From: JACTOJ01 sp032335695
GTDB taxonomy: Bacteria > Bacillota > Clostridia > Clostridiales > Clostridiaceae
NCBI RefSeq assembly: GCF_032335695.1
Contig: NZ_JACTOJ010000017.1
Location: 1-64,000, forward strand
Reading direction: 5' to 3'
DNA length: 64,000 bases
In this document: one piece after another, positions 15,621 to 22,719 of the stretch
How positions within the stretch are numbered: the first letter of the stretch is position 1
Layout of the letters: every line of letters starts with the position of its first letter
Position numbers and translations under genes: made by a program
The notes under the pieces: model-generated
The model's input: the letters and a program-made list of their open reading frames with translations, nothing else
Told to the model about the DNA's origin: nothing
The model's database searches: none

Positions 15621-16024
15621 TTGACTAATGAAAAAAAAAATTACAGGAGGTACTTAAGAAGTACTATGATTACCAGCAAAGAAAGGGAAAAATTAAGTAT
15701 GAAATAAAAAGGCTAACTGAAATTTACGATACTTTGAAGGAAATTAAGATATTTGACAGTGGTGATAAAGTAAAGAGAAAAATTAAAGAGACCGCTGATA
15801 GAATTTTGAAACTTTATATGGAACTCATACAGCTCCAAGAAGACAATGCAGGCATTGACTATATGCTTTCTGAAAAATTAGAAGCTGAAGAAAAATTAAT
15901 CTTAAGAATGAAATATTTTGAAAATAAAACTGTAAGAACAATAGCAGATGATATTCATGTCAGTGCATCAACGGCATCAAGAAAAATAAATTATGCAATA
16001 CGGAAACTAGTAAATATAATTTAA
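15621..16024 (+). CDS. Second sigma-like regulator, split by a frameshift in a poly-A run
   Basis: A TTG at 15621 follows a strong AAGGAGG, but its frame runs into an A10 tract (15631-15640) and ends after 29 codons. The frame that continues the homologous protein (coiled coil, then LILRMKYFENKTVRTIADDI and SASTASRKINYA, a sigma region-4-like HTH) is reached only if one extra A is read or ribosomes slip back one base. Without this, translation would need an internal TTG at 15734 with no clear site. It may be transcriptional slippage, programmed -1 frameshifting, true decay or a sequencing error. Confidence 0.55.
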
Positions 16025-16031
16025 ATAAAAA

Positions 16032-16073
16032 TATGGAATAATAGATTAAATAAGATTAATCTATTATTCCATA
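16032..16073. terminator. Bidirectional terminator between convergent genes
   Basis: A perfect 18-bp stem: 16032-16049 with 16056-16073. It overlaps the stop codon region of the minus-strand repressor gene. Confidence 0.8.
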
Positions 16074-16678
16074 GAAATAAATGAATGTATAACCTTACCT
16101 AATATATAAATGTTATTGTCATTTAATGAAATTAAATTAGTATCATTCGAATTAAATAAAAAAAATGTATCTTTGTGAACAAAAACTTTTTTTAGATATA
16201 AAGTGTCATTAATCTTAATCAATAGCAGATTGCCTTTTTCTGGTGTTCTAATTTCTTGGATTAACAACGTGTCATTTTGCATTATTTTTATATTATTAAG
16301 TACAAATGAATCCGGAGAGTTAAGCAAAAAATATTCGCCAGCATTTTCTTTAATTAAAAGATTTGGAATCAGCAAATAGGTTCTAACCGATTTTGAATCC
16401 TTATATACTTTATCTATAAAAGGAATATTTGAATAAAGAATATGATCATAATCGGTAAAATCTTTAGGCACTTTTAAATCAGAGAAACCACATAGATAGT
16501 CAATTGTAACACCAAAAAATTGTGCTAGAGATTTCTTTATTTCATCAGGAGCTTGTGATCTTCCTTGTTCGTAAGCTGCTAAAGCGCCTCTTTCAATAGA
16601 AATTGCCGTAGCCAATTCTGCTTGACTAAGTTTTTTTTCTTTCCGAAGAAATTTTAATCGATCTGAAAAGCTTGCCAT
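16064..16678 (-). CDS. CI-like repressor: XRE HTH plus S24/LexA-like domain
   Basis: 204 residues. An N-terminal XRE domain (RLKFLRKEKKLSQAELATAI, then IERGALAAYEQGRSQ) is joined to a C-terminal beta-rich domain with NSPDSFVLNN and GNLLLIKINDTLYLKKVF, the places of the LexA/CI catalytic Ser and Lys. It is therefore probably an SOS-cleavable or degenerate repressor. ATG 16678 follows AAAGGGGGAT. It is divergent from the transfer operon, and direct repeats lie at the operon's promoter, so it probably controls conjugation, as CI-like proteins do on many integrative elements. Confidence 0.8.
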   Translation of the reverse strand: MASFSDRLKFLRKEKKLSQAELATAISIERGALAAYEQGRSQAPDEIKKSLAQFFGVTIDYLCGFSDLKVPKDFTDYDHILYSNIPFIDKVYKDSKSVRTYLLIPNLLIKENAGEYFLLNSPDSFVLNNIKIMQNDTLLIQEIRTPEKGNLLLIKINDTLYLKKVFVHKDTFFLFNSNDTNLISLNDNNIYILGKVIHSFISME

Positions 16679-16908
16679 ATTATCCCCCTTTAACAACTAA
16701 CAAAATATAGTCACGATAAAAATATATGGAAAAAAATACCGATGTATTAATTTTAACATTATTTTATTAAGCATAGAACAATTGTAAAAAATAATTTCTA
16801 CATGAGTATATATATAATTATATATTCAAAAATTAATAAAAAAAGAAAAAAATAATTTCAATATGTAAGCTAAATATAATAAATATAGCATAATAAACTA
16901 AAATTTAT

Positions 16909-16937
16909 TTGACTGAAACAATTTTTTTCATTATAAT
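16909..16937 (+). promoter_or_regulatory. Sigma-A promoter for the conjugation operon
   Basis: TTGACT (16909-16914), exactly 17 nt, TATAAT (16932-16937). Two AGTATGTAAA direct repeats sit at the expected start point (about 16939 and 16969) and may be operators for the divergent CI-like repressor. Confidence 0.75.
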
Positions 16938-17223
16938 TAGTATGTAAATGGAAAACAATTAGATATATAGTATGTAAAACAAGAATGAATTCCTTCTTGT
17001 AAGAATATTTGGGCCAAAAATGGCACAAATATGAAATTTTTTAGGTGTATTTTTTTATATAATATATACATGTTGTTTTCATAACAATGCCTTGGAAAGA
17101 AGGTGTCCTTACCCTTCTTACGTCCAAGGCATGTTACCCAAAAAGTCAAGTTTTTAAAAATTAAAATTATAAAATCCTTTAAAAAAAGGATTTTTTTTTA
17201 TAACATTTTAAGGAGGAGGCATA
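16938..17223 (+). promoter_or_regulatory. Structured leader with attenuator-like terminator ahead of the transfer operon
   Basis: A two-part hairpin lies at 17087-17132: ATGCCTTGG/CCAAGGCAT outside and AAGAAGG (17097-17103) with CCTTCTT (17113-17119) inside. It is followed by an intrinsic terminator (AAAATCCTTT/AAAGGATTTT, 17171-17194, then a T-run). The first operon ribosome site is only 11 nt further on. A second -10-like TATAAT (17057-17062) precedes the hairpin. Confidence 0.6.
17171..17200 (+). terminator. Leader terminator upstream of the transfer operon
   Basis: AAAATCCTTT and AAAGGATTTT form a 10-bp stem with a short A loop and a nine-T tail, placed between promoter and first gene. 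Confidence 0.8.
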
Positions 17224-17670
17224 GTGAGCAAAGAGCAAATTTATGAATTATTTTTTAATGGCGGCTTAAACATAGTTGAAATAGCAGATACGCTAAGTAT
17301 AAGTAAACAAAGAGTATCTGATATTTTAAAGAAATTTTATGAAAATGAATATCAAACAGAAAAGGTCAGGAGAAGTGAAGTACGCAATGCTCTGCGAAAT
17401 GAAAAAAAAGCAAAAAAAATTAAAGAAAAGAGACAAGCTAGTAAAAGCAATAGTTTTTACGATGTGACAGATAATGATCTTAGAAGAGAACATGAATGTG
17501 CATGTAGAGAACTATCTGAAGGAAGTAGAATTACAACTGAATCTTTTGTATTTCACTCTTTAAACGCATATGATGTTGTTGGAGATAACTTAGTGTACAA
17601 TGAAAAATGCGGCAAGATTACTAAAAACGTGCCACGAAAATTTCCTCTAAAGGTTAATATTTATAGATAG
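17224..17670 (+). CDS. Putative HTH regulator opening the transfer operon (GTG start)
   Basis: 148 residues. An N-terminal helix-turn-helix (LNIVEIADTLSISKQRVSDILKKF, about 15-38) is followed by a highly basic stretch (50-75) and an unrecognised C-terminal domain. GTG 17224 lies behind AGGAGGAGG. Its place just after an attenuator suggests a regulator, or an oriT/DNA-processing accessory protein for conjugation. Confidence 0.6.
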   Translation: MSKEQIYELFFNGGLNIVEIADTLSISKQRVSDILKKFYENEYQTEKVRRSEVRNALRNEKKAKKIKEKRQASKSNSFYDVTDNDLRREHECACRELSEGSRITTESFVFHSLNAYDVVGDNLVYNEKCGKITKNVPRKFPLKVNIYR

Positions 17671-17680
17671 GAGAAAGGTT

Positions 17681-17938
17681 ATGGGTGAAAAGTTAATAGC
17701 TAAAAGAGATTTATGTGAAGACATCAAAAAAGGTGACGAGATAGAAAGCGTACCTATTTATTCTTATATGATAGGTGAAAACACACGAATAAAAGATTAC
17801 TTCCATGTTAAGGCAGATGAGATTGTCGTGAAGAAAGTTCAAACTAACAAAGGTAAAGAAGAGCTATCTTTCATAAAATGTAAAAGAACTGATATAGAAA
17901 ATTATGCAGCTGCTTTAAACGAAAATATATCAAAATAA
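17681..17938 (+). CDS. Hypothetical protein, 85 aa, transfer operon
   Basis: A soluble protein, possibly beta-rich, of unknown family. The ATG follows AGGAGAAAGG, 10 nt after the previous stop. Confidence 0.6.
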   Translation: MGEKLIAKRDLCEDIKKGDEIESVPIYSYMIGENTRIKDYFHVKADEIVVKKVQTNKGKEELSFIKCKRTDIENYAAALNENISK

Positions 17939-18007
17939 TTTCGAACAATCCAGGAAATGAGGATGTTCTTTTTTTTTAACTTAAAATTAGAGAGAGGAGC
18001 AATATTT

Positions 18008-18304
18008 ATGACCGAAGCACTAAGAAACAAAAATCATAATTTGCTTAATTCAAAGGCTGAATTGAAACTTAATGGTTTTTCCCACATAAAGGCATTACTA
18101 GATAGAAATAGAGCTTTAAAAAGCAAATTAATAAAATTGGAGAGAGAAAAGCTAGAGCTTAAGGATGAACTTTTTAAAGCTAGATATGAAAATGCAAGAC
18201 TGGCAGAAAAAAGCTGCCCTTTCAATAATGCTTGTAATGAGTTTAAAAATCAAATAACTCAATTAATAATCGATCATAGAGAAAAGAATCCATTAAAAAA
18301 ATAA
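18008..18304 (+). CDS. Coiled-coil protein, 98 aa, transfer operon
   Basis: A long heptad region (about 30-75, rich in KLEREKLELKDEL) and two Cys near residue 77-83. Start 18008 follows GAGAGGAG; the longer frame from 17957 has no ribosome site. Unknown function; small coiled-coil proteins are common at this place in Tcp-type loci. Confidence 0.55.
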   Translation: MTEALRNKNHNLLNSKAELKLNGFSHIKALLDRNRALKSKLIKLEREKLELKDELFKARYENARLAEKSCPFNNACNEFKNQITQLIIDHREKNPLKK

Positions 18305-18330
18305 TAAATTCAAAAATATTGAAGGAGGTG

Positions 18331-18372
18331 ATGAAATATAAATTTGAAATCCTTAGAAAGGAGGGAATTTAA
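18331..18372 (+). CDS. Possible 13-codon leader peptide before tcpC
   Basis: A very strong ribosome site, AAGGAGGTGAT (18322-18332), precedes and overlaps an ATG, giving MKYKFEILRKEGI. The coding sequence itself contains the AAAGGAGGG site of the next gene, and its TAA is followed at once by the ATA I take as the next start. The spacing to ATG is unusually tight, so initiation here is uncertain. Confidence 0.3.
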   Translation: MKYKFEILRKEGI

Positions 18373-19326
18373 ATAAATACCTTAAAGAAAATAAAGGAAG
18401 TAAAAATTAGACCAACTACTCCTCAAAGGGTCGGGAAAGCAATTTTGTGGATACTGGTTATTTTTTTACTTGTAAGAGGAGCCGCTAGTGTGGTAAGGAA
18501 AGATCCTACGAAGGCAATTCAAACAAACGTAGATAAAAATCTTACAGTGTATCAATCAAAAGAAGAAATTAAAAATCAAGCAGCAGCATTCGCAGAAAGT
18601 TTTGCTAAGGAGTTTCTAACATACGATAGCAATAATTCTGATGATTACATCAATAGAATAAAAAAATATGTTCCAGATTACTTAAAAGGAAGTATGAATA
18701 GCATAAACTCTAAGTCTCAAGCTGAAGCAGACGACGTTATAGCTATAAGTAGCAATTTTTATACTAATACACAATTAAATATAGATATAAAGGCTAGAGT
18801 AAAATATAGTACACCAAATGTTCAAAATGATATTACAGGACAAATAGAGACTAAAGTTTCAATAAAGGATGTATATCTTAGGGTTCCGGTGGCATTTAAA
18901 GATAATAGATATGCAGTTGAAGATTTACCTACAGTTATTTCAGACCCTGGTACAGCAGATATATCTGATAATCAATATAACGGAAAAGCTGCAGATGATT
19001 CTTATATAAATGCTATAAAGGATACACTTACTAGCTTTTTAAAAACATATACTTCTGGAAGCTCAAGTGAATTATCATATTATATGCTAAATCCACAGTT
19101 TAATGTTAATGGAATTAAAGGGTTTAAATTTGATAATATAACTGATTTAAGAGTATTTAATCAAGCGAACAACGAATTCCTTGCATTAGTCACATTTTCT
19201 CTAACTGATAGCGACTCTAATCAGGATATTAAACAAAGAGTAAATTTCACTTTAGTTAAGAAGGATAGGTACTATATAAAAAATTTTGATACTAGAGTAG
19301 ATAATTTGAAGGAGGCGAACAAATAG
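18373..19326 (+). CDS. tcpC: TcpC/VirB8-like conjugation membrane protein (probable ATA start)
   Basis: About 317 residues from 18373. A basic N-terminus (KIRPTTPQRVGKAI), one membrane helix (ILWILVIFLLVRG), then two NTF2-like extracellular domains with a spacer, as in TcpC of pCW3 and Orf13 of Tn916, which bridge the transfer channel. No ATG, GTG or TTG exists between the upstream stop and TTG 18445; that TTG would remove the cytoplasmic segment. ATA at 18373 is 8 nt from AAAGGAGGG and restores the family's usual N-terminus. Family call is good, start is inferred. Confidence 0.75.
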   Translation: MNTLKKIKEVKIRPTTPQRVGKAILWILVIFLLVRGAASVVRKDPTKAIQTNVDKNLTVYQSKEEIKNQAAAFAESFAKEFLTYDSNNSDDYINRIKKYVPDYLKGSMNSINSKSQAEADDVIAISSNFYTNTQLNIDIKARVKYSTPNVQNDITGQIETKVSIKDVYLRVPVAFKDNRYAVEDLPTVISDPGTADISDNQYNGKAADDSYINAIKDTLTSFLKTYTSGSSSELSYYMLNPQFNVNGIKGFKFDNITDLRVFNQANNEFLALVTFSLTDSDSNQDIKQRVNFTLVKKDRYYIKNFDTRVDNLKEANK

Positions 19327-19685
19327 TGTTAATGAGGATAAAAGAAAAATTAAAAGATAGCGAAAGCCATAAACTGGATTCCTTGAAGAGTAGAACAATA
19401 TCATCGGTTGCAATGTCAGCTATTATGATCATAGGGTTAGGCACAAATGTTTTTGCTGCTTCTAATACTTATGCAGATAACATATCAAATTTTTTAATTT
19501 CCGGTGCTAAAACAATAGGGTTAGCAATTACAGCAGTTTATGGGGTTAAAATGTTGACGCAAAGAGCATTTATTAAAGGAGTATCTTTTTTAATAATGGC
19601 GGCCTTTTTCCTAGCAATTATAGCATCTCCAGATAAGGTGTTACAGTTAGGACAATCTCTATGGTCAATTGTTACTGGAGGCTAA
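19326..19685 (+). CDS. TcpD-like small membrane protein
   Basis: 119 residues: basic N-terminus, a signal-like helix ending VFAAS, then two close membrane helices (about 57-70 and 79-96). Its place between TcpC and TcpE fits TcpD/VirB2-3-type components of the transfer channel. GTG 19326 overlaps the tcpC stop and follows GGAGG. Confidence 0.6.
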   Translation: MLMRIKEKLKDSESHKLDSLKSRTISSVAMSAIMIIGLGTNVFAASNTYADNISNFLISGAKTIGLAITAVYGVKMLTQRAFIKGVSFLIMAAFFLAIIASPDKVLQLGQSLWSIVTGG

Positions 19686-19689
19686 TGAA

Positions 19690-19731
19690 GGGAGGAATAA
19701 ACAGCACGTATAAGTGCTGTTTATTATTATG
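19690..19731 (+). promoter_or_regulatory. Ribosome site separated from ATG by a hairpin (tcpE)
   Basis: GGGAGG (19690-19695) lies 33 nt from the ATG at 19729. AAACAGCAC (19699-19707) and GTGCTGTTT (19714-19722) form a 9-bp hairpin; folded, the spacing falls to 9 nt. Confidence 0.6.
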
Positions 19732-20181
19732 AATGAAGATAAAGAAGATTATTTAATACTAAAAACCTATAATTCAGTGTGGAAAATTGACAGAAAGATA
19801 TATGCAATTGAAGGAGGAAAATTACCATTTCCAGTAAAGCCAAATGAAGCTATGTATTTTGTTATAAGCGTGGCCTTGAGTATGCTTTTAAATAAGATAA
19901 TTCCATTTTATAGCGACTTAAATCCTATGCTTCGGTTTGCTTTAATTCCATATGGAATAACTAAATTTCTTACAAATCAAAAATTAGACGGTAAACTACC
20001 ACATAAGTTTTTCTTTGATTACTTAATTTTTAAAATATCTCCCAAAAGATATCTAAGATTCAAGCCAATAAAAAGCACTAGCAGAAGCAGATTTGACAGC
20101 AAAATTGTATATAGGCAATGGAACTGTGTCGATAAAACTCAACAGATACTTTCTAAAAAAAGAAAAGGGGGAGTGATATGA
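19729..20181 (+). CDS. tcpE: TcpE-family conjugal transfer membrane protein
   Basis: 150 residues. The N-terminal YNSVWKIDRKIYAIEGGKLP followed by PFPV is the signature of the TcpE family. Two membrane helices follow (about 46-62 and 70-85), then a basic cytoplasmic C-terminus. TcpE is a small inner-membrane component needed for efficient pCW3 transfer. ATG 19729 is used with a hairpin-spaced ribosome site; the last 4 nt overlap the VirB4 gene. Confidence 0.8.
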   Translation: MNEDKEDYLILKTYNSVWKIDRKIYAIEGGKLPFPVKPNEAMYFVISVALSMLLNKIIPFYSDLNPMLRFALIPYGITKFLTNQKLDGKLPHKFFFDYLIFKISPKRYLRFKPIKSTSRSRFDSKIVYRQWNCVDKTQQILSKKRKGGVI

Positions 20182-22715
20182 GCACGATTAACATACAGTT
20201 CCCAATAAAATATTTTGAAGATAATCTTATTTTTAACACCCAAAAAGATGAATGTTGTGCGGTTTATAAACTTGTTGGATTTGGATACGATTTTAGATCG
20301 AATGACTCAAAAATAAGAATACTAAATAAATTGACGAGGTTTATGAGCAACATAGGTGAAGAAGCTCAAATTTTAATGATACCAATAAGCCAAGATATAG
20401 ATTCACATTACAATAGACTAAAAAAATGTTTAAAGAAAAGTGATCCTCTATATAATGTAGCACTTGGACATGCTACACACACTGCGGCATATCTAAATCC
20501 TAAAATAATTGATAAAAGTACAGGACGAGAAATAAAGAAAGAAGAGCCCTCAGATTATAGCTTTTATGTAATAACTAAGATTAAACTGAAGCAAGACATA
20601 ATTAAAGATATAAAAGAATTTTTCAAGTATTTTGTACATGAACCTGTACAATCTGTGCAAGAGTTTTTTGCACTTGATGCCATTGAAATTATGGAGAGTA
20701 AAATAGCAAGTTTTCAAAGGTTAGCTACTGATTATTTAAACAAGCAAGATGTAAGATTAGCTTTGGATAAAGTAAGTGAATATGAGATACAGTTTCTTAT
20801 ACGAAGGCCAATGTTTAGAGGATTAGGTGAATTTCAACTTAGAGGTGATGAAGAAAATTTATGGACACCATTTGTTGAAAATACTGTGAAGAACGGTCAG
20901 CAAATGATTAGACCAGATTCCCGACAAGTTTTAACTTTAATGGATGGAGAAATGTGTTTAGATGAAAGCAGAACATTTAAGGTGGAGCATACTGATGGCA
21001 GGACATCTTATCAAGCATTTTTAGCTGTTACAGATATACCCCCACTAAGATTTCCTGGAGGAGAATGGTTTCTGCTGCTACAGGATTACCCCATAAATAC
21101 GGAAGTATGCATCAAAATTAACACTATAGAACATAATGCTAGTATAAAAAATATAACCAAGAAGCGAAAGGAAATAAAAGACCAAATAGAGCATATAGCA
21201 GAGAATGATGAAAGTGTTCCAGAAGATTTAGCAGATAGCATGGACTATACAGATGAGCTAGAAGCAGAATTAAAACCATCAAAATCCCCAATGATCCACG
21301 CATCAATATATATATGCATATATGATGACAACAAGGAATCTCTAGAGAAAAATGTTTCGTTCATAAAAGGTATTTTAGTTGATGATAATTTTATGGTAGA
21401 AAGACCATTATCAGATCAAATGGCACTTTTTATGGAATTCCTGCCAGGGACTCAAAGATATTTGACAGATTATATACAAAAGTTGCCACCTAGAACTTTG
21501 TGTGGAGGAATGATCGGAGCAACAAGAGTCCTTGGAGATAATTTAGGACCATATATAGGCACCACAGGAGATATGAAAAAAAAGGTATTCTTAGACGTCT
21601 CTAGAGCATGTAGAGTAAATAGAAGTGCATCAGGAGTATTTGTAGGTACTCTTGGTGGTGGGAAGTCTTTCAATGCAAATTTGTTGCTATATCTAGCAGT
21701 TATGTACGGTGGGAAAGGTTTAATATTAGATCCAAAAGGAGATCGTGGGGATTGGAAAAAGGATCTTCCTGAATTAAAGGATCAAATAAATATAATTACC
21801 TTGTCGAGCAGTGAGGAGTATAAAGGAACATTAGACCCTTATTATCTATACAAAAATGATTTAGAACAAGCAAGTTGGTTAGCTATATCAATAATATCAG
21901 AAATGTATGGGATATCTTCTAAAGATGATGAGTATTTAATTTTGCAGGAAGTTACTAAATGGGTAAAGAAGCAGGAAAATCCTTGTATGCTAAAAGTTGC
22001 ACAGAAACTATTAGAATTTGATGATGATGATGAGATTCTAACTAGAAAAGCTCATTTACTTGGAAGGAAAGTTAATAACTTAAAAGATATGGCTATGGCA
22101 GCGTTATTGCTTGGAGATGGCACTCAGGAAGAACGAGCACTTAGTTTTGATAAAAAAATAAATATAATTCAAATACAAAACTTGGTGCTACCAGATCCTA
22201 AAAAACCTAAGGAAACATACACACCTGAAGAAGTATTATCAACAGTGTTAATGATTCCGGTAGCATCCTTTGCAGATAGATTCAATCACATGGATAGAAG
22301 CTATTTTAAATGTACACTTTTTGATGAAGCCTGGGCACTTAAATCAACATCTTCAGGTCGGCAGATGATGAGCAAGCTTGTTAGGGAAGGACGTGCACTA
22401 AATGCTGGATGTTTCTTTATAACTCAATCAATAAGAGACATAGATGATGAAGAAATAAAACCACACATATCGTATAAATTCTGTTTTAAGGCTACTGACA
22501 ATAAAGAGATAACTGCAATTTTAGATACTATGGATCTAGACTGTACTGAAGAAAACATGGATGTTATTAGAAATCTTGAAAATGGACAGTGCTTATTTCA
22601 GGATCTTGATGGTAGAACGGGAGTACTTCAATTTGATGCTGTATTTGAGCATTTAATATTAAATGCATTTAATACTAATCCTGAAAAAGTTATCAACTCC
22701 ATGTCAGGGGAGTGA
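20178..22715 (+). CDS. VirB4-type conjugation ATPase (TcpF-like)
   Basis: 845 residues. The N-terminal VirB4/TrsE-type domain is followed by the motor domain with Walker A GTLGGGKSFNANLLLYLAV (about residue 490), then the ILDPKGD strand and Walker B CTLFDEAWAL (about residue 712). It ends near GQCLFQDLDGRTG, typical for the family. It drives assembly or substrate transfer in type IV secretion. ATG 20178 overlaps tcpE and follows GGGGGAG. Length fits TcpF-type proteins. Confidence 0.92.
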   Translation: MSTINIQFPIKYFEDNLIFNTQKDECCAVYKLVGFGYDFRSNDSKIRILNKLTRFMSNIGEEAQILMIPISQDIDSHYNRLKKCLKKSDPLYNVALGHATHTAAYLNPKIIDKSTGREIKKEEPSDYSFYVITKIKLKQDIIKDIKEFFKYFVHEPVQSVQEFFALDAIEIMESKIASFQRLATDYLNKQDVRLALDKVSEYEIQFLIRRPMFRGLGEFQLRGDEENLWTPFVENTVKNGQQMIRPDSRQVLTLMDGEMCLDESRTFKVEHTDGRTSYQAFLAVTDIPPLRFPGGEWFLLLQDYPINTEVCIKINTIEHNASIKNITKKRKEIKDQIEHIAENDESVPEDLADSMDYTDELEAELKPSKSPMIHASIYICIYDDNKESLEKNVSFIKGILVDDNFMVERPLSDQMALFMEFLPGTQRYLTDYIQKLPPRTLCGGMIGATRVLGDNLGPYIGTTGDMKKKVFLDVSRACRVNRSASGVFVGTLGGGKSFNANLLLYLAVMYGGKGLILDPKGDRGDWKKDLPELKDQINIITLSSSEEYKGTLDPYYLYKNDLEQASWLAISIISEMYGISSKDDEYLILQEVTKWVKKQENPCMLKVAQKLLEFDDDDEILTRKAHLLGRKVNNLKDMAMAALLLGDGTQEERALSFDKKINIIQIQNLVLPDPKKPKETYTPEEVLSTVLMIPVASFADRFNHMDRSYFKCTLFDEAWALKSTSSGRQMMSKLVREGRALNAGCFFITQSIRDIDDEEIKPHISYKFCFKATDNKEITAILDTMDLDCTEENMDVIRNLENGQCLFQDLDGRTGVLQFDAVFEHLILNAFNTNPEKVINSMSGE

Positions 22716-22719
22716 GCAT

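Noticed and set aside
12719..16678. Interpreting the block as a prophage
   Set aside because: Methylases, sigma-like regulators and a CI-like repressor are phage-like, but no capsid, tail, terminase or lysis genes occur anywhere in the window.
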